Shown here: positions 50,901 through 60,337 of the stretch, one piece after another
Numbering within the stretch: the first letter of the stretch is position 1
How the letters are laid out: the number at the start of each line of letters is the position of its first letter
Origin: Paenibacillus sp.
Lineage (GTDB): Bacteria > Bacillota > Bacilli > Paenibacillales > Paenibacillaceae
Assembly: GCA_023512345.1 (NCBI GenBank)
Contig: JAILZT010000014.1
Span: 1 to 64,000 of the forward strand
Length of the DNA: 64,000 nucleotides
Direction: 5' to 3'
The notes under the pieces: generated by a model
Database searches by the model: none
What the model saw: only the letters and a program-made list of their open reading frames with translations
What the model was told of the DNA's origin: nothing
Program-made: the position numbers and the translations under genes

Positions 50901-53900
50901 CGCTGACTAGCCTTGAGCTTGGGACAGATCCGATTTCTTCGACCTTCACTTGGGGAAGTATTGATGGTGCATCGGCTTACCGAGTATACCGCCATGCTGC
51001 TGCTTCAAGCAGTACGGAGCTGCTTATGGAGACAACAGACACTTCGTACACGGACAAAACAGCAGATGTCGGCTTAGATTATGTGTATACAGTTACAGCA
51101 GTAGAGAGTACTGGCTTTGAATCAGTTCCTTCTAACGCCCTTAACGTATCTATGATCGATCCTAATGTGGCTAAGGCAGCTGTGCCGATAGGCCTTGTAG
51201 TGCAATCAACGAATAAAAACGATGTCACCATCACTTGGAGTGACGTAGCTGAGGCACGGATGTTCAACATCTATCGTGCGAAGAAGGCGGACGGTGAGTA
51301 TATATTAATCGGCAAAGCTACAGAAGCTGCCTACACCGATACAACCGTTCTCACAACGATTTCCTATTACTATAAAGTAGCATCCGTTAACGCAGGAGGC
51401 ATTTCCGATTTATCTGAAAGCCTTGAGACGCCGGCTGTTACTAAATTACAGCGTAATATGGAATACCTAGATCGCGCAGCGATCGCGGTTAAGCAGGAAA
51501 CAGGCAACTATATTGGCTGGAAGTTGCTTGGACTTGATCCGGCAACGATCGGCTTTAACCTGTATCGTGACGGTGTGAAAATTAATAATGAGCTTATTAC
51601 AGACAGCACTAACTATTTAGATACATCAGGTACGGACAGCTCCAAATATCGTTTAACATCAGTTCTTAATGGTGTGGAAAAGTCGGCCTCCGAGGAGTTT
51701 GGAATTTGGCAGCAACAGTATATGTCCATTCCTCTTGAGAAGCCTGCTGATGCGTATACGAAGGATGGTCAACCCTACACGTACAGCGCTGGAGATGCCA
51801 GTGTAGGAGATTTTGACGGAGACGGTAAGTACGAGGTTGTTCTGCTCTGGTCTCCATCTAACAGTAAAGATAACTCCCAATCGGGTTACACAGGTACAGT
51901 CTATATGGATGCCTATAAAATGGACGGTACACGTCTATGGCGTATCAATCTCGGCCCGAATATTCGCGCTGGAGCACATTATACACAATTCATGGTATAT
52001 GACTTGGATGGTGATGGGCGTGCAGAGGTGACATTCAAAACAGCGGACGGCACTATTGATGGTCAAGGGAAAGTCATTGGAGACGCAAGTGCGGACCACC
52101 GCAACAGTAGTGGGTATGTCTTGTTAGGCAATGAATATTTAACGGTATTTGATGGTTTGACTGGCGGAGCTTTGGACACGGTAGCTTATGATCCTCCTCG
52201 TGGAGACATAGGTTCTTGGGGGGATGGTTACGGAAATCGCGTAGACCGTTTCTTGGCAGGAGTGGCTTACTTGGATGGCGAGCATCCAAGCGTTATTTTC
52301 AGCCGTGGATATTACACAAGAACGGTACTGGCAGCTTATAATTTCCGCGAGGGTCAATTAACACAACAGTGGAGATTTGATTCAAATGATGAGGGATATG
52401 GGGACTTTGCAGGCCAGGGTAACCATAACTTATCAGTCGGTGATGTGGATGGAGATGGCAAGGATGAAGTCACGTTCGGTGCGATGGCGATCGACGATGA
52501 TGGAAAACCGCTCTATAACACAAGACTCGGTCACGGTGACGCGATGCATCTAGGCGACCTCGATCCGTCAAGACAGGGCTTGGAGCTATTTGATGTGCAT
52601 GAGCATACGAATTCTGAATATGGAATGGAAATGCGTGATGCTGCTACAGGAGAAATAATATGGGGCGTATTTACTGGTATAGATACGGGTCGTGGATTAT
52701 CAGCGGACATTGACCCGAACCATGTTGGCGATGAAATGTGGTCAGCAACAATTACCAATGAACAGCACATCCCGATTACCGGTCTCTACAACTCACGCGG
52801 AGAACTGATAACATCTAAAATCCCTTCATCCACAAATTTTGGCGTATGGTGGGATGGCGATCTGCTGCGTGAACTGCAGGACAGCAACCGTATCGATCAG
52901 TGGGATTATGTGAATGAAACAACGACCAATCTTTTAACGGCTACTGGTGCTTCTTCTAACAATTCAACCAAAGCCAATCCGAGTCTTCAAGCGGATATCT
53001 TCGGCGACTGGAGAGAGGAAGTCATGTGGCGTTCGACGGACAGTTCTGAGCTTCGTATCTATACGACAACTGATGTAACCGAGTATCGTATCCGTACACT
53101 AATGCATGATCCGATCTACCGTTTGGGCGTTGCATGGCAGAATGTAGGTTACAATCAACCGCCGCACACAAGCTTCTATCTAGGAGCAGACATGAATCAA
53201 CCAGCTGCACCGAGCATTCAATACGTGAATGCACCTCAGCAGGTCGAGGATAAGACAGCTCCAGTCGTAGCTGGCTTGCCGCTACAGCAATATACCGTTT
53301 CGGATATTTGGAAGGTTCAGGTCACAGCAGAAGATGCGGAGTCAGGCATTAGAATGTTAAGTCTCACCTTGGACGGCACTCCAGTCATTAATGGCAGTCA
53401 GATATCCTTTGCGGAACTTGCAGGTATTCATACATTTACCGCTACAGCAGTGAACAACGATGGCTTGGAAACCATTGAGAAGATATCAATTATCGTAACT
53501 GGAACCGAGATATCGAAGGGAGTGCCAGGAAAACCGATATTATCGGACAACAACGCTCACGGTAATGGCTTGCATGATGGCAGTTACAAAATCACTATGA
53601 ATATGTGGCATGGTAATAATGGTACAGTTTATAATCTGTATGAGAACGGTGTACTTATCGATACACAGGTACTAACCGATGACACACCTTCCGCACAGAC
53701 TGCGGCTACGGACATTACCGATAAGCCGAATGGCACTTACACCTACACGAGTGAGCTAATTAACTCCTTTGGAATCACTTCTTCAGGCGCTCATGTCGTT
53801 AAGGTGAAGGACGCTGCTCCCTCAAAACCGGTCTTGACCAACGACAACCATGATAACAACGGAGAATTTAAAGTAACAATGAATATGTGGTGGGGCACGA

Positions 53901-54097
53901 ATGGAACAACCTATCGTCTGTATGAAAACGGAATACTCATTGATACTCAGACGTTAACATCAAACACACCGAAGGCTCAGACCGCGTTCACAGACATCAA
54001 GGGTCGTACTATAGGCACGTATGAATATCGAGTAGAGCTGGAAAATGACAACGGTGTGACTGAAAGCAGCATTATGAAGGTTAAGGTGACGAAATAA
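47915..54097 (+). CDS. secreted rhamnogalacturonan acetylesterase (CE12)-rhamnogalacturonan lyase (PL11) fusion
   Basis: A 2060-aa exported enzyme. Signal peptide about 1-36. Modules in order: malectin/CBM-like domain (44-179), two FN3 domains (187-366), second CBM-like (378-516), CE12 SGNH esterase (522-740; nucleophile Ser531 in AGDST, Gly in HAIGGRSS, Asn in GHND, Asp713/His716 in DNTH), FN3 (753-845), third CBM-like (847-988), two FN3 (990-1175), PL11 lyase (1178-1763; calcium-binding DGDGK loops, GDWREEVMWR), an Ig-like domain (1765-1865) and two tandem C-terminal domains (1870-2060; NMWHGNNGT and NMWWGTNGT). It should deacetylate and cleave rhamnogalacturonan I in plant pectin. Start: ATG after GGCGGGGG. 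No cell-wall anchor seen. Confidence 0.9.
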   Translation: MRTSKNRLFILSLVVAVLWSTILSGLPIGTQNVNAAAEQLVKKFDFGTASSSVMADYTGVNETKLYTADTGYGLNITLASRNRSGGDDMTNDFVLGTSYSFLVDIPNGEYDVTVFSGDLLTGTSTTKTNVALEGVAAGTLSTRQVVAQGTYRTKVADGQLTVDLSATTGYAYLNGLIIEQVMPVLPDSPTGLAVTRVTPKDVTLTWDSVPNTVVYNVYRAEGGGTSAKLGQSVLTTLVDTDVKEGSSYTYSVSAINAAGLESALSASVTVAQIPSLEVPSSPTGLTVTDVQSSSVQLSWSVADGATGYKVLRSGSTDGPFEVVGQSTSPAYTDTTADTSVSNYYQVAATNERGESGVSNTAKSTAFLPPVTLPEGDVQRFDFGAGALADGYTRVTSTTAYEPAIKYGFTDISKVSMEDRGTADAIRSDFVVPQGTTFNVDLPNGDYTVSLIAGDSADATEIAIKAETIQKVQLTSKAAGQFLEMNFDIALVDGQLNFSFTGTAPKINALIITKQKARLAGELPTVYIAGDSTVQTYDSYWKPEAGWGQMLPSFFTNDVVFKNHAIGGRSSKSFIVEGRLDEILRGIKPGDYFLVQFGHNDATISVPDRYASPADFKNYLKTYVNGTRQRGATPILVTPMGRRDFNADTGKFNVSFPEYVAAMKEVAVELNVELVDLSTLSVAYYNSIGAQATLSVFLHVEPGIYGAFPNGSADNTHFQEYGAIQIARLLAGGIEQLNVPLAELVGEIDQPEQVPAKPTGLVAGSVSNAGAILQWNASEGTDIYKIYRKLASETDSAYTLIGTATVPTITIGGMKEGQTYSLRVTAVNGRGESEPSEVVSITTKSALYRFDFGPIGAPVAAGYTEVNRNVIYTPELGYGLTSSLNMIDRDRGTATDDLRRDFVAYFGGNYEFKVDLPNGYYSVKTYTGDWIGSTKTNVSIEGKDYGTISSGKTNIAEKVFNQIAIKDGQMNLNFSGTTAHLNGIEITPLLLAPTNLTLTSLELGTDPISSTFTWGSIDGASAYRVYRHAAASSSTELLMETTDTSYTDKTADVGLDYVYTVTAVESTGFESVPSNALNVSMIDPNVAKAAVPIGLVVQSTNKNDVTITWSDVAEARMFNIYRAKKADGEYILIGKATEAAYTDTTVLTTISYYYKVASVNAGGISDLSESLETPAVTKLQRNMEYLDRAAIAVKQETGNYIGWKLLGLDPATIGFNLYRDGVKINNELITDSTNYLDTSGTDSSKYRLTSVLNGVEKSASEEFGIWQQQYMSIPLEKPADAYTKDGQPYTYSAGDASVGDFDGDGKYEVVLLWSPSNSKDNSQSGYTGTVYMDAYKMDGTRLWRINLGPNIRAGAHYTQFMVYDLDGDGRAEVTFKTADGTIDGQGKVIGDASADHRNSSGYVLLGNEYLTVFDGLTGGALDTVAYDPPRGDIGSWGDGYGNRVDRFLAGVAYLDGEHPSVIFSRGYYTRTVLAAYNFREGQLTQQWRFDSNDEGYGDFAGQGNHNLSVGDVDGDGKDEVTFGAMAIDDDGKPLYNTRLGHGDAMHLGDLDPSRQGLELFDVHEHTNSEYGMEMRDAATGEIIWGVFTGIDTGRGLSADIDPNHVGDEMWSATITNEQHIPITGLYNSRGELITSKIPSSTNFGVWWDGDLLRELQDSNRIDQWDYVNETTTNLLTATGASSNNSTKANPSLQADIFGDWREEVMWRSTDSSELRIYTTTDVTEYRIRTLMHDPIYRLGVAWQNVGYNQPPHTSFYLGADMNQPAAPSIQYVNAPQQVEDKTAPVVAGLPLQQYTVSDIWKVQVTAEDAESGIRMLSLTLDGTPVINGSQISFAELAGIHTFTATAVNNDGLETIEKISIIVTGTEISKGVPGKPILSDNNAHGNGLHDGSYKITMNMWHGNNGTVYNLYENGVLIDTQVLTDDTPSAQTAATDITDKPNGTYTYTSELINSFGITSSGAHVVKVKDAAPSKPVLTNDNHDNNGEFKVTMNMWWGTNGTTYRLYENGILIDTQTLTSNTPKAQTAFTDIKGRTIGTYEYRVELENDNGVTESSIMKVKVTK

Positions 54098-54119
54098 ATA
54101 TGTATTAGGTCTCTTTGGT

Positions 54120-54153
54120 GGGGTTAGCTGGTTTTTTCGGCTAACTCCTTTTT
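54120..54153 (+). terminator. Rho-independent terminator of the CE12-PL11 gene
   Basis: GGGTTAGC...GCTAACTCC with T5 after the stem. Confidence 0.8.
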
Positions 54154-54306
54154 CATGAGCCCGCATAATTGATATCTCTAGAGTTGAAGCTCGGAGGATG
54201 TTATATATATTAGTAGAATGCCTTAAATGTTTTCTTAGTATCACTATCAAATAGACTGCCATTTCTTCATAATGAAATATATGTATTAAAACTGGAGGAA
54301 GAATAG

Positions 54307-55275
54307 ATGACAACATACTTCATAGGAATTGATCTGGGTGGAACTAATATTAAGGCTGGAATTTATAGTGATGACCTTAAGGAAGTATTGGAAATCTCCA
54401 TTGCTACTGAAGCTTCTCGGGGTTCGTCGCATGTACTCTTTCGCATACGTGAAGCCGTTCGAATACTTACTTTAGAAACAAATATATCGTTGGATAGAAT
54501 TATAGGGATGGGAGTAGGCATACCAGGACTTTTAGATCCCGTTGAGGGACTGTCTATTTTTTCACCCAATTTTCCCGATTGGGATCATGTACATATTGTT
54601 AATGAGATGAAGGATTATTATGACTTTCCTGTTGTGATTGATAATGATGTGAGGGTTAATCTGTATGGAGAATGGTTACATGGTGCTGGGAGAGGCTATA
54701 AGAATCTTATGCTGATCACGCTTGGGACTGGACTGGGGTCTGGAATCGTTAACGATGGGAAGGTATTGTATGGTACGTCCTACAGTGCTGGAGAAATTGG
54801 GCATATGAATATGTACAGAAATGGACGTCCTTGTAAATGTGGAAGCTCTGGTTGTTTGGGTAGGTATGTGTCAGCGATTGGAATGGTAAATACCTTCAAA
54901 GAAAAGCTGAACGAGGGCAGAACCAGCATCATACAAGAGTGGGTCAATGATGATTCTGAGGCTATTCAAGCTGTCATGATATCCGAAGCTTATGATCTAG
55001 GAGATCACTTGGCAATTGAGGTGATGCACGACACGGGAAGTCTATTAGGATTCGGACTGTCCAATGTTATTAATATGCTTAATCCAGAGGTCATCATAGT
55101 GGGTGGAGGAATGGCGGCAGCAGGGGACAGATTGTTAAATTCCGTTCGAGAGACTGTGAATAAGCATTCACTCAAGCTTTCGAGCAGTAAATGCAAGATA
55201 GTTCAGGCTGAGCTAGGAAACCGTGCAGGAACCATAGGGGCCGCGTCTCATGCAAAAAGTAAGATACTAGGATAA
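54307..55275 (+). CDS. ROK-family sugar kinase (glucokinase type)
   Basis: A 322-aa kinase. The phosphate-binding loop is IGIDLGGTNIKAGIYS, the catalytic Asp is in VVIDNDVRVNLYGEW, GEIGHM starts the ROK signature and CKCGSSGCLGRY the zinc site. No helix-turn-helix is present, so it is an enzyme rather than a ROK repressor. It phosphorylates glucose or a related hexose with ATP. GGAGG lies before the ATG. It follows the pectinolytic gene but has its own upstream region. Confidence 0.85.
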   Translation: MTTYFIGIDLGGTNIKAGIYSDDLKEVLEISIATEASRGSSHVLFRIREAVRILTLETNISLDRIIGMGVGIPGLLDPVEGLSIFSPNFPDWDHVHIVNEMKDYYDFPVVIDNDVRVNLYGEWLHGAGRGYKNLMLITLGTGLGSGIVNDGKVLYGTSYSAGEIGHMNMYRNGRPCKCGSSGCLGRYVSAIGMVNTFKEKLNEGRTSIIQEWVNDDSEAIQAVMISEAYDLGDHLAIEVMHDTGSLLGFGLSNVINMLNPEVIIVGGGMAAAGDRLLNSVRETVNKHSLKLSSSKCKIVQAELGNRAGTIGAASHAKSKILG

Positions 55276-55631
55276 TGATCCCCGAAATTCCCCCCCCTTT
55301 ATTTTCGCTTCTTCGCGGCAATTCGCCGCCGTAAATTCATGAAATCAATCTATTTTAGGATTGATTTCACCTGCCCTAATTAGTAGTTTTCACCATATAT
55401 ACACAATATTATATCATTTCGACAGTGTTCAACATTATCTATCAGTGAATTTTAGTAGAAGGAAATTATATACTGAAGTCAGTTAAAAAATAGTATCTTA
55501 TTCCTTTAATAGTGAAATATTTACTTATTTCTATGCTGCAAAATGGCATGGGGTAGGTTAATTTTTCGCGGTTTTGTGTTGCCCATTTTATAGAGTCCAA
55601 TCATCCACTTGGACCCAAAGGAGAGCTTTGC
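55276..55631 (+). other. 356-bp intergenic region before the biosynthetic operon
   Basis: No gene. It holds a C9 run, a short stem GCGGC...GCCGC (55315-55329), a perfect hairpin GAAATCAATC-8-GATTGATTTC (55341-55368) and then about 250 bp of AT-rich DNA where the operon promoter should be. No recognisable regulator box was found. Confidence 0.4.
55341..55368. repeat. perfect inverted repeat upstream of the FAAL-PKS operon
   Basis: Arms GAAATCAATC and GATTGATTTC with 8-bp spacer TATTTTAG. No T run follows, so it is either an operator or a weak terminator of the ROK gene. Confidence 0.5.
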
Positions 55632-57353
55632 GTGAGCAGCATTATCCATGAATTAAAAACTGTAGTGGATTTATTAAATGAGCGAAGTCATTCAACACCA
55701 GATCGAATTGCATTTACCTACAAGGATGGTGACACCGAGTCACAGCTTACTTACCGGGAGCTTACAATCCGTTCCAAAAAAATAGCCGCAACTATTGGAA
55801 TGATAGCAAAACCTGGGGACCGGGTAGCCCTGCTGCACGCTTCGGGGCTTGAGTTTATCGTGTCCTTCTTCGCTTGCCTTTACAGCCGCACCGTTGTTGT
55901 TCCATTGGAAATGCCGAAACCCTCTGAAAGTCTCACCAGGGCTCAGCATGCTGTCCGCGCAACAGGAGCTCAGGTGATCCTTACCTCTAGAAAAGTATTG
56001 GATTATGTTTCTTCTTTGTTGGAGGAAGAGGAAGAGTTGGCTTTAATAGACTGGATTACAGTAGATGAATTAAATGAAGTTCCTTTTATTTATCAAGATG
56101 CAGATAAGCATGAAGCTGCTTTTATCCAGTTTACATCGGGTACCACTTCTCAATCCAAAGGCGTTATTCTAACACATGATAATCTGCTTCATAATGTTGA
56201 AAATGTCTACCATAAATTTGCGTTGTCTGCGCAAGATATCGGGGTGATTTGGCTTCCCCTCTATCATAATTTGGGGCTTATAGGTGGAGTTCTGGCACCT
56301 CTGTATGCGGGTTTCCCAGTGCATTTGGTTAGTCCTCAGGAAATCCTTCGCAGACCTGCATTATGGCTGGAAATGATTACTTCTAAGAAGGCAACTGTCA
56401 GCGGTGCACCTAATTTTGCTTTTGATTTGTGTCTAGCCCATGTAAAGCCTGAAGACAGTGGGAATATTGATCTAAGCAGTTGGGAGCTTGCTTTTTGCGG
56501 GGGAGAGCCCGTCCGCAGCCGTACTATTGAAGGATTTGTCCGCAAATTTTCACCTTATGGATTTCAACGTAACATTTTCTACCCTTGCTTTGGCTTAGCG
56601 GAATCCACTTTGATTGTATCCGGGGGGGTTAGAGCTAGTGAACCTGTTATTCTTCATTGTGACCCCGAAAGTTTGGAACAAAATCATGTAACTGTGGTCC
56701 CGGAATCGCCGAAATCGCGAGCGCTAGTCAGTTGTGGAAGCCCAGTCCCGGATCAGGATATCTTGATAGTCGATACAGGAACGAAGAGCGAACTTCCGGA
56801 GAATGTTATCGGTGAAATATGGCTGCGCAGCCGTTCCATAGCCAAAGGATATTTGAATGATAAGCTCCGTACGGACGAAACATTCGAACATGTCCTAGCT
56901 AATGGGGATGGCGGTTACATGCGTACTGGAGATACGGGATTTTTGCGGGATGGAAATTTATTTCTTGTCGGCAGAATAAAGAACCTTCTGATCATTCGAG
57001 GTAAAAACTTCTATGCTAACGACCTCGAAGCCTACATCCAAAGCTTTCATTCCGATTTTTTAGCAGGAGCGGTATTTTCCATTGAATCGGAAGATGAAGA
57101 GCGGGTAGTAGTCCTTCAGGAGGTGGATGGAGAACTCTCTGGCAGTGAGCATGAGTCCATAATTCGAAATATCCGTCAAGGATTGGCGAGTAATTACGGA
57201 TTTTCTCCCCATGATGTAGTCTTGGTTGCAGCTAATTCTCTGGCTAAAACCGTCAGTGGTAAAATTAAGCATTACGAATGCAAAATAGCTTATATTGCTG
57301 GAAATTTGTCGCTCTTCGAGACTAACCCATTACAGGGGGAAGAGATCGTATGA
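55632..57353 (+). CDS. fatty acyl-AMP ligase (FAAL-like) starting the PKS/AONS cluster
   Basis: A 573-aa adenylate-forming enzyme. Core motifs: FIQFTSGTTSQSKGVILTHDNL (A3, phosphate loop), LPLYHNLGLIGGVLAPLYAG (FAAL-type helix), YPCFGLAESTLIVSGG (A5), MRTGDTGFLRDGNLFLVGRIKNLLIIRGKNFYANDLE (A7-A8) and AKTVSGKIKHYECK with the A10 Lys. The YHNLGLIGG and GLAESTL motifs are those of FAALs that hand acyl-AMP to an ACP instead of CoA. It has no ACP of its own; the next protein begins with one. GTG start with AAAGGAGAG upstream; stop overlaps the PKS start by four bases. Confidence 0.88.
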   Translation: MSSIIHELKTVVDLLNERSHSTPDRIAFTYKDGDTESQLTYRELTIRSKKIAATIGMIAKPGDRVALLHASGLEFIVSFFACLYSRTVVVPLEMPKPSESLTRAQHAVRATGAQVILTSRKVLDYVSSLLEEEEELALIDWITVDELNEVPFIYQDADKHEAAFIQFTSGTTSQSKGVILTHDNLLHNVENVYHKFALSAQDIGVIWLPLYHNLGLIGGVLAPLYAGFPVHLVSPQEILRRPALWLEMITSKKATVSGAPNFAFDLCLAHVKPEDSGNIDLSSWELAFCGGEPVRSRTIEGFVRKFSPYGFQRNIFYPCFGLAESTLIVSGGVRASEPVILHCDPESLEQNHVTVVPESPKSRALVSCGSPVPDQDILIVDTGTKSELPENVIGEIWLRSRSIAKGYLNDKLRTDETFEHVLANGDGGYMRTGDTGFLRDGNLFLVGRIKNLLIIRGKNFYANDLEAYIQSFHSDFLAGAVFSIESEDEERVVVLQEVDGELSGSEHESIIRNIRQGLASNYGFSPHDVVLVAANSLAKTVSGKIKHYECKIAYIAGNLSLFETNPLQGEEIV

Positions 57354-60331
57354 AATTAGTGGATATTAGAGCTTGGTTGGTCGAACAAATTGCGGAAGCT
57401 ACTGGAGTCACCAAGGAAATTATCCACACAGATGAGCCATTTCTCCATTTGGGTCTCGATTCAGTTAAGGCAGTAATGGTTACGGTCCAAATCGAGGAGA
57501 AGTTGCATGTCACCTGCTCTCCGACGATGTTTTACGATTATCCGACTATAGAGCAGTTGGCCGCTTATTTACATGATGGAGCGGCATCATCTGAACGGAA
57601 ACCTCCAGCTCAGATCAACGACTCGAAGCATTCTGAGGATATTGCCATTGTGGGCTTGTCCTGCCGCTTTCCAGGAGCAGAGTCACCGGAACATTTCTGG
57701 AGCAATCTGATGGAAGGTAAACAGTCAATCTCTGAGATTCCCTCATCTCGGTGGAATCTTTCGGAATATTATAGCGAGAATTTAGAGGATAAGGGGAAGA
57801 TGTATACACGCTGGGGAGGGTTCATAGAGAGAATCCGTCAGTTTGATGCAGGCTTCTTCGGGATATCACCACTCGAAGCAGAGGTTATGGACCCGCAACA
57901 ACGACTCCTTATGGAACAGAGCTGGCTGGCTTTTGAAGATGCAGGTGTGAGGCCATCGGAGCTTGAAAATAAGGATGTTGGCGTATTTGTCGGAATCAGC
58001 ACGAACGATTACTCCAAGCTGCAATATAAGCCAACACGTATTACTGCTTACCATGGGACCGGAAATGCCCCAAGTATAGCAGCCAATAGGCTTTCATACT
58101 TTTATAATTTTACAGGTCCAAGTATTTCACTGGATACTGCTTGTTCCTCGTCACTTGTAGCCTTACATCAGGCTTGTCGCAGCCTGAAGGATGGAGAGAG
58201 CAGCATGGCTTTAGTTGGAGGAGTAAATCTTATCCTGCATCCGGGGCTCTATGTCAACTTTTCTAAAGCTCGGATGATGTCAGAGAGTGGACGCTGCCAC
58301 ACGTTTGATAAGCGGGCTGACGGTTATGTGCGGGGAGAAGGCTGTGGCATGGTAGTTCTGCGTAGACTCAGTGAAGCTGTTGCGAACGGTGACCGAATTT
58401 ATGCTGTTATTAAAGGATCTGCTATTAACCAAGATGGTCGGAGTAATGGATTAACCGCCCCTAGAGGTACCTCTCAGCAAAAGGTAGTAGAAAGGGCTCT
58501 CGCACAGGCTGGTCTTGGAGTTAATGAGATTAGCTACATGGAAACGCATGGGACTGGAACAAAGCTGGGAGATCCCATTGAAGTTAATGCATTAAAAGAG
58601 GTATTTGCGAAGAAGTGTGAAGGGACATGCCATCTTGGTGCCGTAAAAGCCAACATTGGCCATCTGGAGGCTGCAGCCGGGATCGCTGGTCTGATCAAAG
58701 TCTGCCTAATGTTCCGGCATCAAGTCATTGTTCCTCATCCGGATTTACAAGCGATAAACGAACACATTACGTTAGAAGGAACAGCACTCACAATTCCAAC
58801 AGAACTTAAAGAATGGAAAGACAAGATTAAGAACGCAGGCATCAGTTCATTCGGATTTGGTGGAACAAATGCCCACGTTATCCTTCAATCCTACCGAGCG
58901 CCAAGAAAACTTGGGAAGCGCCCCAATAGATATAATATGAATTTATTAACCCTTTCTGCCAAAAATGAGACTTCTCTTCGTGGTATGCAAGAGGCTTATG
59001 CTCATTTCCTGGAAACAGAGGGTTCAAATCTAGAACTCACTAATCTCTGCTATTCCGCACACTGTAAGAGGGATTTATTCCCCTACAGATTAACTATTGC
59101 TGGGCGGACACGTAAGGAGTTCATCAGTCAATTGAGAGCAACTGAAGGCATGGCTGTCAGTCGGGTTCCAGGGAAAATAGCTTTTGTCTATGGGGGTCAA
59201 GGTTCCCAATATCCGCAAATGGCCCGCGAGTTGTTCCAGAGCTCACCAGTGTTTCAGCAAGCTTTATCTAACGGGTTAAGTACACTTGATCATGAGTCCT
59301 CAGAGAAAGTGATGCAAATCTTATACGGTGAGGATCAAATTCTGAATGAGGAAATTCATCAGACTGAGTACACCCAGCTTACTCTATTTCTGATCCAATA
59401 CGCCCTTACCCGGATGTGGAATAGCTTTGGAATTTCACCTGACTATGTAATGGGGCACAGTATCGGCGAATACGCGGCTGCCTGTCAAGCTGGAATGATA
59501 GAACTCTCAGAGGCAGTAAAGCTTGTACGTATCCGCGGTAAATTAATGGGCTCTACACTAGTACGAGGAGAGATGGCAACCGTTCAAAGTACAGAACAGG
59601 TCATCCGATCTTTGATCGCAGACCATGGATGTACACTTTCCATAGCGGCAATCAATGCACCGGATCAGACAGTTGTCTCAGGGACTGCTGATGAGCTTTC
59701 TACATTTATTGAATTGCTTAAGGCCCGTAATATCCTCTTTAAGAAGTTAAACGTTTCGAATGCGTTTCACTCCAACCTGATGGATCCTATTTTAGAAGAA
59801 TTCTATCAAGCGGCTAAAGAGGTTCATTACAAGACTGGACAGATACCCCTAATCTCTAACCTGAACGGTCAGCCTCGTATTGAAATATCGGCCGGTTACT
59901 TAAAGGATCATCTACGTGGAACCGTAAGGTTTCACGATTGCGTATCCTTCTTCCGAGAAGAGAAGGTTACTGTTCTTGAGATAGGTCCAGGGGGCCTGAT
60001 CAAAATAGCCCGGAGGCATATCAAAGGTGATTTAGCTTGGGGTTCAAGCTTAGATAGAGAAGGGGCTGATTGGGAGGCCATCCACCGGAGTCTTGTATTA
60101 TTGGCAGAGCGGGGTATAGCCATTGATTGGGACGGATATTATGCACCTCTTCAGCCTGAATATACCCGGCTTCCTTCGTATGTTTTTAACCGCCGTGAAT
60201 ATTGGTTGGAGGAAGATTCTATTCATGATCAAGCTGATGAAACATCGATACACCCTGATGTACTGGAGATTATGAATCATCATTTGGATACGATTAATAA
60301 TCAAAGCACATATATGCTGAAAAGGGGATAA
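57350..60331 (+). CDS. polyketide synthase, ACP-KS-AT
   Basis: A 993-aa type I PKS with unusual order. Residues 1-75: ACP with Ser38 (LGLDSVKA). Residues about 93-520: ketosynthase with Cys265 (DTACSSS), His400 (HGTGT) and His438 (NIGHLEAA). Residues 610-910: acyltransferase with Ser704 (GHSIGE) and the NAFHS motif region (SNAFHSNLM), which points to malonyl-CoA. A short helical tail ends the protein. No ketoreductase, dehydratase or thioesterase. The N-terminal ACP should receive the fatty acyl from the FAAL; the malonyl acceptor is most likely the ACP of the next protein. Confidence 0.92.
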   Translation: MKLVDIRAWLVEQIAEATGVTKEIIHTDEPFLHLGLDSVKAVMVTVQIEEKLHVTCSPTMFYDYPTIEQLAAYLHDGAASSERKPPAQINDSKHSEDIAIVGLSCRFPGAESPEHFWSNLMEGKQSISEIPSSRWNLSEYYSENLEDKGKMYTRWGGFIERIRQFDAGFFGISPLEAEVMDPQQRLLMEQSWLAFEDAGVRPSELENKDVGVFVGISTNDYSKLQYKPTRITAYHGTGNAPSIAANRLSYFYNFTGPSISLDTACSSSLVALHQACRSLKDGESSMALVGGVNLILHPGLYVNFSKARMMSESGRCHTFDKRADGYVRGEGCGMVVLRRLSEAVANGDRIYAVIKGSAINQDGRSNGLTAPRGTSQQKVVERALAQAGLGVNEISYMETHGTGTKLGDPIEVNALKEVFAKKCEGTCHLGAVKANIGHLEAAAGIAGLIKVCLMFRHQVIVPHPDLQAINEHITLEGTALTIPTELKEWKDKIKNAGISSFGFGGTNAHVILQSYRAPRKLGKRPNRYNMNLLTLSAKNETSLRGMQEAYAHFLETEGSNLELTNLCYSAHCKRDLFPYRLTIAGRTRKEFISQLRATEGMAVSRVPGKIAFVYGGQGSQYPQMARELFQSSPVFQQALSNGLSTLDHESSEKVMQILYGEDQILNEEIHQTEYTQLTLFLIQYALTRMWNSFGISPDYVMGHSIGEYAAACQAGMIELSEAVKLVRIRGKLMGSTLVRGEMATVQSTEQVIRSLIADHGCTLSIAAINAPDQTVVSGTADELSTFIELLKARNILFKKLNVSNAFHSNLMDPILEEFYQAAKEVHYKTGQIPLISNLNGQPRIEISAGYLKDHLRGTVRFHDCVSFFREEKVTVLEIGPGGLIKIARRHIKGDLAWGSSLDREGADWEAIHRSLVLLAERGIAIDWDGYYAPLQPEYTRLPSYVFNRREYWLEEDSIHDQADETSIHPDVLEIMNHHLDTINNQSTYMLKRG

Positions 60332-60337
60332 CAGGTC

